From SVTX01 sp964526505 (lineage in GTDB: Bacteria > Bacillota > Clostridia > Oscillospirales > CAG-272), in NCBI GenBank assembly GCA_964526505.1, contig CAZGJC010000001.1, forward strand, positions 1-64,000: a DNA stretch of 64,000 nucleotides, given 5' to 3'. Below the pieces are notes generated by a model that did not search any database, was not told the DNA's origin, and saw only the letters and a program-made list of their open reading frames with translations. This document shows, piece by piece, positions 26,452-34,213 of this stretch (positions are counted from its first letter, which is position 1; each line of letters begins with the position of its first letter). Position numbers and translations under genes: made by a program.

Positions 26452-26813
26452 CACTTTTTTATATGCTTTTTTATGGCTTCAAAACTTTCAGTACTTAGAA
26501 CGTGTTCGAGTTTACACGCATCATCGGAGGCAATATTACTCGGAACGCCCATATCTTCCAACCACTTTGCAATTATTGTGTGTCGTTCCATAATATCTTC
26601 TGCAATCTTTCGCCCGGATTCAAGCAGAATAATATGACCGTTTGCGTCTGTTTCGATATATCCGTTTTCACGCAAATTTTTCATGGCGACGCTGACGCTC
26701 GGCTTGGAAAAATCAAGTTCGTTGGCAATGTCTATTGCACGAACGTATCCTTTTCTGAGTTGCAGGCGGAGGATTGTTTCAAGATAGTTTTCCGCTGATT
26801 CCTGTATTTTCAT
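26451..26813 (-). CDS. DtxR/MntR-family metal-dependent repressor
   Basis: 120 aa. Winged-helix domain (1-62: VRAIDIANELDFSKPSVSVAMKNLRENG) and a dimerisation/metal domain (ERHTIIAKWL, then DDACKLEHVLSTESFE); no SH3-like third domain, as in MntR. The Cys of DACKLEH corresponds to the primary-site Cys of iron-responsive DtxR/IdeR rather than the Glu of MntR. In the N-terminal ligand pair, SAENYLE has Asn9 where MntR has Asp and DtxR has Met. Metal choice (iron or manganese) therefore cannot be settled. Own promoter; no metal transporter is adjacent. Confidence 0.85.
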   Translation of the reverse strand: MKIQESAENYLETILRLQLRKGYVRAIDIANELDFSKPSVSVAMKNLRENGYIETDANGHIILLESGRKIAEDIMERHTIIAKWLEDMGVPSNIASDDACKLEHVLSTESFEAIKKHIKK

Positions 26814-26842
26814 TTTCCGCCTCCTTTTTGGCTATTATTGTT

Positions 26843-26871
26843 ATTATATCACATTTCACAGTTTAATACAA
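26843..26871 (-). promoter_or_regulatory. SigmaA promoter of the DtxR-family gene
   Basis: Minus strand TTGTAT (26866-26871), 17 bp spacer, TATAAT (26843-26848). Confidence 0.6.
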
Positions 26872-26879
26872 GTGCCATT

Positions 26880-27587
26880 TTATACAAAAAACATAGTGCC
26901 GATATCGTACAAAGGGCTATTTGAAAGAGAAACAACCTCTTTTTTATGCAAATGACAAAAATCAATTATACGTTTTGCGTTGGGATGTTCTGAAACGTTA
27001 CCGCAAAAATATACTTTGTCTTTATACGTACCGGTAGCACCGCCTATAAAACCGCAGTCATATCCGTTCAATGACACACCGCCCGCTGATATCATCAACA
27101 CATCAATATTGTTTTCCGTACAGGCTTTATATATTGAGTTATCCGACGTTATTATTGCGTCTTCGGCAATTTTACAAACCGAACATTTTGTGTATCCCTG
27201 GTTGGTATGAATTATATTAAAGTTGTTGAGGCGTGCTTCTTTGAGTATGAGTTCTGAAACGGTATTTTTATTACATAAAAGATTATTCCCGAGTGTTACG
27301 CAGTTAAACAGAACGTCGGCGGGGTATGTAGATTGTGTGTGTTCATCGGACAGAACAAGTTTATATGATGATAAAGCAAGTATTTTCTCTATATCACCTT
27401 TATTTTCCTCATAATATTTTTTGTGACAGAAAAGTTTACCGAAACCCACAAATATAATCATATCCGGGTGAGATGACACAGGCGGTGCAAGATATTTTGC
27501 ACTATGCAACGGCAAAATTTCAAATCCTGAGTTTTTAAGCGAGGACAGGGCATCGCTTGGTGTTCTGATATCTGTTATTACCGTCAT
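26880..27587 (-). CDS. DUF6873-like protein (predicted GME/arginine-deiminase-like fold)
   Basis: 235 aa, no signal peptide. The pattern of short repeats with paired acidic and Asn/Gly turns (HTNQGYTKCSVCKI, AIITSDNSIYKAC, ISAGGVSLNGYDCGFIGGATG, SLSNSPLYDIGTMFFV) matches what I recall as DUF6873, predicted to adopt the guanidine-group-modifying enzyme fold. I do not know the substrate. Typical catalytic Cys/His of deiminases are not evident. RBS AAAAGGAG precedes ATG 27587. Located between rpmB and the metal regulator, with no clear functional partner. Confidence 0.6.
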   Translation of the reverse strand: MTVITDIRTPSDALSSLKNSGFEILPLHSAKYLAPPVSSHPDMIIFVGFGKLFCHKKYYEENKGDIEKILALSSYKLVLSDEHTQSTYPADVLFNCVTLGNNLLCNKNTVSELILKEARLNNFNIIHTNQGYTKCSVCKIAEDAIITSDNSIYKACTENNIDVLMISAGGVSLNGYDCGFIGGATGTYKDKVYFCGNVSEHPNAKRIIDFCHLHKKEVVSLSNSPLYDIGTMFFV

Positions 27588-27611
27588 AAAAACTCCTTTT
27601 CTGATAAAGTT

Positions 27612-27637
27612 AAAGGGCGTTTATAAAAACGCCCTTT
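27612..27637 (-). terminator. Hairpin downstream of rpmB, weak terminator
   Basis: Stem AAAGGGCGTTT / AAACGCCCTTT with a four-base loop. On the minus strand only a short AACTTT tail follows, so some read-through into the DUF6873-like gene is expected. Confidence 0.5.
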
Positions 27638-27669
27638 AAACTGTAAATATGGAAAGTCCATACATTTAA

Positions 27670-27855
27670 TTATGCACGGTTAATTTTGCCCGAACGAAGA
27701 CAACGGGAGCATACCGCAACGGTCTTGGGTGTACCGTCAACCATAGCCTTTACCTTGCGGATATTGGGCTTCCAAGTTCTATTTGTTTTTCTGTTAGAGT
27801 GTGAAACGTTCTGACCGAAAACAACGCCTTTTCCACAAACACTGCACTTTGCCAT
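27670..27855 (-). CDS. rpmB: 50S ribosomal protein L28
   Basis: 61 aa. MAKCSVCGKGVVFGQNVSHS and RTWKPNIRKVKA are canonical; Cys4, Cys7, and CSRC near the end form the zinc-binding version. ATG 27855 is chosen by its GGAGGT site and the family N-terminus. Usually a lone gene, as here, with its own promoter and leader of about 65 bases. Confidence 0.96.
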   Translation of the reverse strand: MAKCSVCGKGVVFGQNVSHSNRKTNRTWKPNIRKVKAMVDGTPKTVAVCSRCLRSGKINRA

Positions 27856-27928
27856 TATTGATACCTCCTGTTTCATATTTACATAAATCTATAACTGAAT
27901 TTATTGTCAAAGGTTATGCAACTATGAT

Positions 27929-27957
27929 ATTATAGCATACTTCTTTTAAAATTGCAA
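27929..27957 (-). promoter_or_regulatory. SigmaA promoter of rpmB
   Basis: Minus strand TTGCAA (27952-27957), 17 bp spacer, TATAAT (27929-27934). Confidence 0.65.
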
Positions 27958-28055
27958 GTAGTTTTTTAAATTTTTTTTGTTTTTATTTAAAATATTTTAT
28001 TTGAATGAAAACAACGGTAAATTTTCTTGTGTTGTTACCATTTTTTGGAGAAAAA

Positions 28056-29363
28056 TCAAATAAAAATTCCTTCGCACGTGTCACCGTTATGAGACATTAT
28101 TTTTACCGTACGTATCTGTGCGTGCATATTTTCTTCCGTTTTTACACGCACTTCAACAAATTCGGGCGTGTGACCGTAGGAATAGGCACCGTTTTGTGAT
28201 TCGAAAAGCACCTCCGCCGTTGTGCCTACAAGTAAATCCAGTCGCAAGGAACGGGAAATTGAGGCGTCTTTTGACAAAATTGAAACACGGTTGTGCTTTA
28301 TTTCTTCCGGAATTTGATTATCCATTTCCGCTGCAGGTGTTCCGCTTCGTTTGGAGTATGGGAATACGTGCGTCATCAAAAATTCCGCATTTTTTACAAG
28401 GCGACGGCTGTCTTCAAAATCTTCTTCGGATTCTCCGGGAAATCCGACGATTATATCTGTGGTGAGTTGCAGTGTGGGGAACGCATCACGCAAAAGTTTT
28501 ACCGCATTCATCGCTTGTGTGGAATTATATTTGCGTTTCATTTTTGCCAGAACACGGTCACTTCCGCTTTGCATTGACAAATGGAAATGAGGCGTTATGG
28601 ATTTGAGATTTTTTATTTTATCCACGAAATTCGGTTTAATAATACTCGGGTCGAGTGAACCTAAACGAACTCTGCCTATGCCGTCTATTTTATCGACTCT
28701 GCAAAGCAAATCGGCAAGTGTTGTACCGTCCTCTAAATCTCTTCCGTAGCACCCGGTCTCAATACCGGTAAGGACAACTTCACGGCAACCGTTTTGTACA
28801 AGTTCCGTCACTTCCGCAATTACCGCATCCGCCGATTTTGAACGTATCGGACCACGTGCGGCGGGGATTGTACAATAGGTGCAACGTGACTCACAACCGT
28901 CTTGGATTTTTACGTATGCACGAGTTCTGTCAAATTTTTTTATTGACATTCCCTCAAACTCGGCACCGTCAAGACTCTGTACGGATATTTCGGTCCTGTC
29001 ATTCTTTTTGCCGATAGAATATAGTTCTTCCAACTTGTCCGCAACGGAAAGTTTATTTGCACTTCCGCATACGTAATCGACACCGGAAATTGCCGAAATC
29101 GCCGACGGGTTGGTTTGGGAATAACAACCTGTAACAAGAACATATGCAAAAGGATTTTTACTCATTGTACGGCGTATTGCCTGACGTGCTTTTCTGTCAG
29201 ACTCTGCCGTAACCGTACAGGTATTTATAACATATGCGGTACATACGTCGTCCGCACTCCTTATTTCCCAACCTTGTGAGGCAAGCAGTTCGGATATTGC
29301 CTCGGATTCATATTGGTTTACCTTGCAACCCAAGGTAACTATCGCTACTGTTTTCTCCGACAT
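28056..29363 (-). CDS. mtaB: tRNA t6A37 methylthiotransferase MtaB
   Basis: 435 aa. Radical SAM enzyme that converts t6A to ms2t6A in tRNA. N-terminal UPF0004 domain (TLGCKVNQYESEA, INTCTVTAESDRKARQ, TGCYSQT) carries three Cys for the auxiliary cluster; the radical SAM motif is GCESRCTYCTIPAARG; a TRAM domain ends the protein. TLGCKVNQ rather than TFGCQMN marks MtaB over MiaB. RBS AGGAGA precedes ATG 29363. Divergent from upp. Confidence 0.94.
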   Translation of the reverse strand: MSEKTVAIVTLGCKVNQYESEAISELLASQGWEIRSADDVCTAYVINTCTVTAESDRKARQAIRRTMSKNPFAYVLVTGCYSQTNPSAISAISGVDYVCGSANKLSVADKLEELYSIGKKNDRTEISVQSLDGAEFEGMSIKKFDRTRAYVKIQDGCESRCTYCTIPAARGPIRSKSADAVIAEVTELVQNGCREVVLTGIETGCYGRDLEDGTTLADLLCRVDKIDGIGRVRLGSLDPSIIKPNFVDKIKNLKSITPHFHLSMQSGSDRVLAKMKRKYNSTQAMNAVKLLRDAFPTLQLTTDIIVGFPGESEEDFEDSRRLVKNAEFLMTHVFPYSKRSGTPAAEMDNQIPEEIKHNRVSILSKDASISRSLRLDLLVGTTAEVLFESQNGAYSYGHTPEFVEVRVKTEENMHAQIRTVKIMSHNGDTCEGIFI

Positions 29364-29391
29364 AAACGTTCTCCTATAATAATACGGGTAT

Positions 29392-29420
29392 ATTTTATCA
29401 TTAAATTGTGCTTTTGTAAA
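29392..29420 (-). promoter_or_regulatory. SigmaA promoter of mtaB
   Basis: Minus strand TTTACA (29415-29420), 17 bp spacer, TAAAAT (29392-29397). Confidence 0.55.
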
Positions 29421-29438
29421 TATATTTTTAAAAAAACC

Positions 29439-29467
29439 TTGAAAAAAGTGTTAAAAGGTAGTATAAT
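29439..29467 (+). promoter_or_regulatory. SigmaA promoter of upp
   Basis: TTGAAA (29439-29444), 17 bp spacer, TATAAT (29462-29467). The leader of about 27 bases leaves no room for a PyrR attenuator. Confidence 0.65.
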
Positions 29468-29500
29468 GTATGTAAAAAAGTCAAGACAAGGAGAATTACA

Positions 29501-30130
29501 ATGAGTCAACTTCATATAGTAGACCACCCCTTAATTACACACAAACTTTCAATTATGAGAAATAAGAAAACGGGTTCGAAAGATTTCCGTGAACTTCTCA
29601 ACGAAATATCAATGCTTATGGGATATGAAATAACCCGTGATCTTCCTCTTGAAGATATTACCATTGAAACTCCCGTTTGTAAAACAAAAGCAAAAATGGT
29701 TGCAGGAAAGAAAATTGCGATAGTTCCGATTTTGCGTGCGGGAATAGGAATGGTTGACGGTATTCTCAGCCTTGTTCCCGTTGCAAAAGTAGGTCACATC
29801 GGTTTGTATCGTGACCCTGAAACGCATGAACCCGTTGAATACTACTGCAAACTTCCCGCTGACGTTCAGGAAAGAATGGTTATTCTTATAGACCCCATGC
29901 TCGCAACGGGCGGTTCGGCGTGTGATGCATTGCAGACACTCAAAAGAAAGGGTTGCAAGCACATCAAATTTATGTGTCTCGTAGCATCTCCCGAGGGTGT
30001 TGAAAGAGTTCGCAAAGAGCATCCGGACGTTGATATTTACACTGCATCCGTTGACGAATGTCTTAACGAACATGCATATATCGTTCCCGGTCTCGGTGAC
30101 GCAGGCGACAGAATATTCGGTACGCTCTGA
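29501..30130 (+). CDS. upp: Uracil phosphoribosyltransferase
   Basis: 209 aa, standard length. It salvages uracil to UMP with [20 protein letters not shown] at the start, [10 protein letters not shown], and the PRPP loop [15 protein letters not shown] are diagnostic, with [12 protein letters not shown] at the end. AAGGAG precedes ATG 29501. It heads an operon with an rluD-like gene and lnt. Confidence 0.96.
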   Translation: MSQLHIVDHPLITHKLSIMRNKKTGSKDFRELLNEISMLMGYEITRDLPLEDITIETPVCKTKAKMVAGKKIAIVPILRAGIGMVDGILSLVPVAKVGHIGLYRDPETHEPVEYYCKLPADVQERMVILIDPMLATGGSACDALQTLKRKGCKHIKFMCLVASPEGVERVRKEHPDVDIYTASVDECLNEHAYIVPGLGDAGDRIFGTL

Positions 30131-30138
30131 TTGCACAA

Positions 30139-31131
30139 GTGAAAATAATAACTGTCAAAAAAAACGACGCAGGACAACGACTTGACAAATTCCTAACTAA
30201 GGCGGTTTGCGGGCTTCCTGCGTCGCTTATGTATAAGTACATTCGCACAAAAAAGATAAAGGTAAACCGCAAGCGTGCGGAGCAGAATTATTATTTGTGT
30301 GAGGGTGATGAGATCCAACTTTTTATAAGAGATGAATTTTTTGCCTCTCCCGAAAATGACACCGGGGCATTGTCAAGAATTTCTCCGAAGTTGAACATAG
30401 TATATGAGGATGAGAACATAATACTTTGCAACAAGCGTCCCGGTGTGTTGGTTCACGAAGACGAGGGGGCAGGAGACAATACTCTTATTATGCATATAAA
30501 AGCGTATTTGCATCAAAAAGGGGAATATAATCCCGACGACGAGCAATCTTTCGCCCCGTCTCTTTGCAACCGTATTGACAGAAATACGGGCGGAATTGTT
30601 ATTGCCGCAAAAAATGCGGAATCTCTCCGTGCAATGAATCAAAAAATCAAAGACGACGAAATAAGAAAGTTTTATATCTGTGCCGTACACGGAAATATGG
30701 AAAAAGACAGCGGTACGCTTAAAGGTTATCTGAAAAAAGACTCCAAAAGCAAAACCGTTGATATTTCCGACAGACCGAAGGACGGATATAAGAACATAAT
30801 CACAAAATACAGGACGCTTGTACGTCACGGTGGTGACAGTCTGTTGCAAGTGGAACTTGTCACAGGCAGAACCCATCAGATAAGAGCTCATATGTCACAC
30901 ATAGGTCATCCTCTCCTCGGAGATGGAAAATATGGCATTAACAAGGGAGACCGAGAAAGAGGATATAGGTTTCAGGCGTTGTATTCTTACAGACTTATAT
31001 TCAATTTTACAGATAATTCCGGTATTCTCGGGTATTTGAAGGGAAAAGAGGTATCTATCCCATCAAGCGACATTTGGTTTTTGTCGAATTTTCCTTGCGG
31101 AAAGGAAATAGTGGACGGTTTGAAAAAATAA
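30139..31131 (+). CDS. RluD-like pseudouridine synthase with S4 domain
   Basis: 330 aa. N-terminal S4 domain (AGQRLDKFLTKA, YKYIRTKKIKVN) and the RluA catalytic domain with CNRIDRNTGGIVIAAKN, where Asp is catalytic and Asn replaces the usual His, plus ELVTGRTHQIRAHMSHIGHPLLGDGKYG. Targets in this class are helix 69 of 23S rRNA (RluD) or other sites; the sequence does not decide. GTG start at 30139, eight bases after upp. Confidence 0.88.
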   Translation: MKIITVKKNDAGQRLDKFLTKAVCGLPASLMYKYIRTKKIKVNRKRAEQNYYLCEGDEIQLFIRDEFFASPENDTGALSRISPKLNIVYEDENIILCNKRPGVLVHEDEGAGDNTLIMHIKAYLHQKGEYNPDDEQSFAPSLCNRIDRNTGGIVIAAKNAESLRAMNQKIKDDEIRKFYICAVHGNMEKDSGTLKGYLKKDSKSKTVDISDRPKDGYKNIITKYRTLVRHGGDSLLQVELVTGRTHQIRAHMSHIGHPLLGDGKYGINKGDRERGYRFQALYSYRLIFNFTDNSGILGYLKGKEVSIPSSDIWFLSNFPCGKEIVDGLKK

Positions 31132-31140
31132 GGGTAAATT

Positions 31141-32757
31141 ATGTGTCAGATAATAAAAAAATATAAATTTTTGTTTTTGTGCATATCGGGAGTATTAACT
31201 GCATTCACCGTTGTTTTTCCGAAAGTGGGATTTCTTGAATGGATTTCTCTTGTGCCTGCTTCCATGGTGTTAATACTTATAGCGGATGACAAGCAAAATT
31301 CACTGCGTAAGATATATCTTCACGGTGCCGTATTTTTTATGTCTTTTTATCTTGTGATATGGCATTGGTTTTTATATATGTATCCGCTTGAATTTATGGA
31401 AGTTTCGCATGCGGTGGCTTTATTTATCGTTTTAGTGGCATGGATAGGGCTTTCAATTGTTCAAACGGTGACCGGTTCGCTTATATTTCTTGTATTTGCC
31501 GTAATTTTTCGATGCAGAATATTTGAAAAAATCAAAATACTTGTTCCGATTTTGGCGGGGGCGTTGTGGGCTTCCATTGAGTGGTCTCAAACAATCGGTT
31601 GGTGGGGCGTGCCGTGGGGCAGATTATGTCTCGGGCAGAGCGAAACAAATCTTTCCATGCTTTCCGCTTCGGTGTTCGGATCATACTTTGTAACGTTTAT
31701 TATAGTTGCGGTCAACTTTTGTATAGGATATATTCTCATAAGACAGGATTTTGCGAGAATATTGTCTGTGGTGTGCGTGTGTTTGATTGTCGGAAATCTG
31801 CTTATCGGATGCATGGTGAGAATTTCATACAGCGATGACGGAAATGAAAAGATTACGGTTTCCGCAGTTCAAGGAAATATTCACTTGAATGAAAAATGGA
31901 GCGATGGAACACGGCAGGAAATAGAAGAAGCACAGACCAAATATACTATTGAGGCATCAGACAACGGAGCGGATTTGATTATATGGGCGGAGACTGCATT
32001 TCCGTACAGTATGGACGAAGAACTCGCAGAATATTTCTCGGAACTTGCGAAAAGCACGGGAACAACGATTATTGCATCTGCGTTTACGTATCCGGAAACC
32101 CCGGTTTATGCTCAAAGCGGTGCAATGAGAACGTATAATTCACTTATGGAAGTGCGGAGCGACGGAAGTTTCGGAGATGATATATATTCAAAGCAACGGC
32201 TTGTTCCTTTTGCGGAATTTGTTCCGATGTATGACGTGGTAAAGGTATTGCTGCCACCGTTTGCCGAACTCAATATGATATCCGATGACGTTTTGCCCGG
32301 TGATGAAAGCGTGGTTTTACATACCGAGCAGGGAAACATCGGGTGTATGATTTGTTTCGACTCCGTATACGAAAACATTGCCATGGAAGCGGTCAGAGGC
32401 GGAGCGGAGATGCTTATAGTTTCCACAAACGATGCGTGGTTCGACAAGTCGGCGGAAAATTATATGCATACATCGCAGTCTAAACTTCGTGCCGTAGAAA
32501 CAGGACGGTATTTGGTGCGTGCCGCAAACACCGGCATTTCCGGTATAATCAACCCTATGGGTGAGTTTGAAGAGAGTTTGGGCATACTCGAAGGCGGAAC
32601 GGTAACAGGTGATATTTATTTGAGAGAACAAAGAACGATATACTCGATAATAGGCAACAGTTTTGTTTACGCTTGTGTCGGTGTGTCTGCGATTTTACTT
32701 GTGTCGTCCATTGCGGTTGCTGTTTATGACAGAAAAAAGTCAAAAGAAAACGCATGA
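31141..32757 (+). CDS. lnt: Apolipoprotein N-acyltransferase
   Basis: 538 aa. About six to seven N-terminal helices, an extracytoplasmic nitrilase domain (from about 235) and a C-terminal helix. The catalytic triad is present: Glu in IIWAETAFPYS, Lys in YSKQRLVPFAEFVP, and Cys in GCMICFDSVYE; WWGVPWGRLCLGQ is the conserved loop between helices. Lnt adds the third acyl chain to lipoproteins. It is classic in diderms but occurs in some Clostridia; two lipoproteins are encoded just downstream, in line with this role. Confidence 0.9.
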   Translation: MCQIIKKYKFLFLCISGVLTAFTVVFPKVGFLEWISLVPASMVLILIADDKQNSLRKIYLHGAVFFMSFYLVIWHWFLYMYPLEFMEVSHAVALFIVLVAWIGLSIVQTVTGSLIFLVFAVIFRCRIFEKIKILVPILAGALWASIEWSQTIGWWGVPWGRLCLGQSETNLSMLSASVFGSYFVTFIIVAVNFCIGYILIRQDFARILSVVCVCLIVGNLLIGCMVRISYSDDGNEKITVSAVQGNIHLNEKWSDGTRQEIEEAQTKYTIEASDNGADLIIWAETAFPYSMDEELAEYFSELAKSTGTTIIASAFTYPETPVYAQSGAMRTYNSLMEVRSDGSFGDDIYSKQRLVPFAEFVPMYDVVKVLLPPFAELNMISDDVLPGDESVVLHTEQGNIGCMICFDSVYENIAMEAVRGGAEMLIVSTNDAWFDKSAENYMHTSQSKLRAVETGRYLVRAANTGISGIINPMGEFEESLGILEGGTVTGDIYLREQRTIYSIIGNSFVYACVGVSAILLVSSIAVAVYDRKKSKENA

Positions 32758-33103
32758 AGAAGATTATAATTATATCAGTTGCAATTATAGTCGCCGTTGT
32801 AGTGTTATGTATTGTGTTTACGCTTTTGTCCGAAAAGAGTGAGCAACTTTGCGGGAATATTCATCGGTTGATATAGGGACCGGAGGCGTGCTTGATTTTA
32901 AAGGCGAGAGCGTGACGGTGTCATATTTTTCGTCGGGACGTGAGGTGTTTTCCGCACAAGGAACGTATCATATAAGTGACGGAAATATAGATATGAGTTT
33001 TGACGATACGAACTCAAACAATATATACGATGGATTACACAAAATAGAGATATGTGAAGACTACATTGTTTTTGATGGAATTAAATACAAAAAAGAGAAT
33101 TGA
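32754..33103 (+). pseudogene. Frameshifted small secreted protein, paralog of the next gene
   Basis: ATG 32754 overlaps the lnt stop and opens with a signal-anchor (KKIIIISVAIIVAVVVLCIVFTLL), then stops after SEKSEQLCGNIHRLI. In another frame from about 32849 the protein continues REYSSVDIGTGGVLDF...AQGTYHISDGNIDMSF...KYKKEN. Joining the frames near the TTT run at 32845-32850 (one base missing) restores about 115 aa. The restored protein resembles the next gene in order: GTG-V-F, then GTY-I-DG-I, then YKK at the end. Could be a real mutation, assembly error or programmed shift. Confidence 0.7.
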
Positions 33104-33105
33104 TG

Positions 33106-33134
33106 TTGACAACAATAATTCTTTCGTGTATAAT
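33106..33134 (+). promoter_or_regulatory. SigmaA promoter of the GTYS-repeat lipoprotein
   Basis: TTGACA (33106-33111), 17 bp spacer, TATAAT (33129-33134). Confidence 0.75.
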
Positions 33135-33163
33135 AATATCGATTAAATATTAGGAGAATACAA

Positions 33164-33544
33164 ATGAAAAAGATAATTTCAAGTGCATTGGCACTTCTTT
33201 TGCTTGCCGTTTTGGCGATGACGGCAATGGTTTCCTGCACGGACGATGACAGCAAAACAAACGGCACGGCTATATCCGGAACATATTCAAATCTTGATAG
33301 CGGAACAGGTGTTACGTTTGAATTTTCAAGTGATATGAACGTGAAAATCACACGTCAGTCCACATACAGAACAGACCTTGAAGCGAGCGGTACGTATTCA
33401 ATTGCCGACGGAAAAATAACAATTACATACAATGAACGTACAACCGGAAGTTCGGAAACAGCCGAGAAATATTCCGGAGAACTTACGTATGAGTCCGGTG
33501 ACGGATTTATAAAAATTAACGGTGTGGAATACAAAAAAGCATAA
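33164..33544 (+). CDS. Small lipoprotein with beta-rich domain
   Basis: 126 aa. Signal peptide with lipobox AMVSC, lipidated Cys at residue 25, then a beta-rich domain with two similar segments (SGTYSNLDSGTGVTFEFS and SGTYSIADGKITITY) and an ending EYKKA. It resembles small lipocalin-like or DUF5640-type lipoproteins of Clostridia; function unknown. AGGAG precedes the start. Own promoter and terminator. Tandem paralog of the frameshifted gene just upstream. Confidence 0.75.
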   Translation: MKKIISSALALLLLAVLAMTAMVSCTDDDSKTNGTAISGTYSNLDSGTGVTFEFSSDMNVKITRQSTYRTDLEASGTYSIADGKITITYNERTTGSSETAEKYSGELTYESGDGFIKINGVEYKKA

Positions 33545-33553
33545 TCGAAAAAC

Positions 33554-33581
33554 AAAAAAGGCGTATATCGCCTTTTTTGTT
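33554..33581 (+). terminator. Intrinsic terminator
   Basis: AAAAAAGGCG - TATAT - CGCCTTTTTT, then TGTTTT. Confidence 0.85.
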
Positions 33582-33644
33582 TTATAAACTTTTCCCGTAA
33601 AGACTGAAAATTGACAAATGTGTCGGCTTTGTGAAAAAAATCTG

Positions 33645-33673
33645 TTGACATTTTTTCACAAATAGTGTATAAT
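33645..33673 (+). promoter_or_regulatory. SigmaA promoter of the second lipoprotein
   Basis: TTGACA (33645-33650), 17 bp spacer, TATAAT (33668-33673). Confidence 0.75.
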
Positions 33674-33681
33674 GATACCAA

Positions 33682-33697
33682 CTTAGGGATAACTAAG
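33682..33697 (+). promoter_or_regulatory. Short 5'-end hairpin
   Basis: CTTAG - GGATAA - CTAAG at the predicted 5' end of the mRNA, upstream of AGGAGG. Possible mRNA stabiliser. Confidence 0.35.
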
Positions 33698-33719
33698 AAA
33701 TTCAGGAGGATAGTTTACT

Positions 33720-34130
33720 ATGAAAAAGAACATTCTTAAAGTTGTAGCCCTCGCACTTATCGCAGTTATGACATGTGCCATTCTTGTTGCATGTGCACCT
33801 GCATCAGACCCTGACAAGGCTTTGGACGCTCTCAAAGATAACGGAATCGATTGGGCGGCACAAGACACGCTTGTAATTCCCACTGCTCTTAAACTTTTGG
33901 GTGTTGACGGTATTGATTCCGTCGTAAGCGGAACGGGTAAAATTGACGATGAGTTTGCTCACGTTACTATCATCTATTTTGAAGACAAAGATGATGCAAA
34001 TGATGCTTGGGAAAAAGTTCAGAAGTATTCCGACGAAAAGAAGGATGATGAGGCTGAGGACTGGGTTTGCAAAAAGTCCGGCAAGATGATTTACTTCGGA
34101 ACGGAAAACGCAATTAAAGCGGCAAGATAA
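33720..34130 (+). CDS. Small lipoprotein of unknown function
   Basis: 136 aa. Signal peptide with lipobox ILVAC (Cys25), then an acidic, helical/beta domain including DPDKALDALKDNGIDWA, a middle segment GVDGIDSVVSGTG, and FEDKDDANDAWEKVQKY. I do not recognise a family. A strong promoter and terminator surround it, so it is expressed alone. Ribosome site AGGAGG. Confidence 0.7.
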   Translation: MKKNILKVVALALIAVMTCAILVACAPASDPDKALDALKDNGIDWAAQDTLVIPTALKLLGVDGIDSVVSGTGKIDDEFAHVTIIYFEDKDDANDAWEKVQKYSDEKKDDEAEDWVCKKSGKMIYFGTENAIKAAR

Positions 34131-34137
34131 TTTTTTA

Positions 34138-34174
34138 CAAGAAAAAGGGGTCGATTTTGACCCCTTTTTCTTGT
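34138..34174 (+). terminator. Intrinsic terminator of the lipoprotein gene
   Basis: Long stem AAGAAAAAGGGGTC / GACCCCTTTTTCTT with GATTTT loop. Confidence 0.85.
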
Positions 34175-34175
34175 A

Positions 34176-34213
34176 AAAACAACCACAAAGGCTATGCCTT
34201 TGTGGTTGTTTTT
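34176..34213 (-). terminator. Terminator of the CorC-like pair
   Basis: Stem AAACAACCACAAAGGC / GCCTTTGTGGTTGTTT; on the minus strand it follows the stop codon and ends in a T-run. Adjacent to, but separate from, the plus-strand terminator. Confidence 0.85.

Noticed and set aside
29468..29500. PyrR-type attenuator before upp
   Set aside because: The leader is only about 30 bases and shows no stem.
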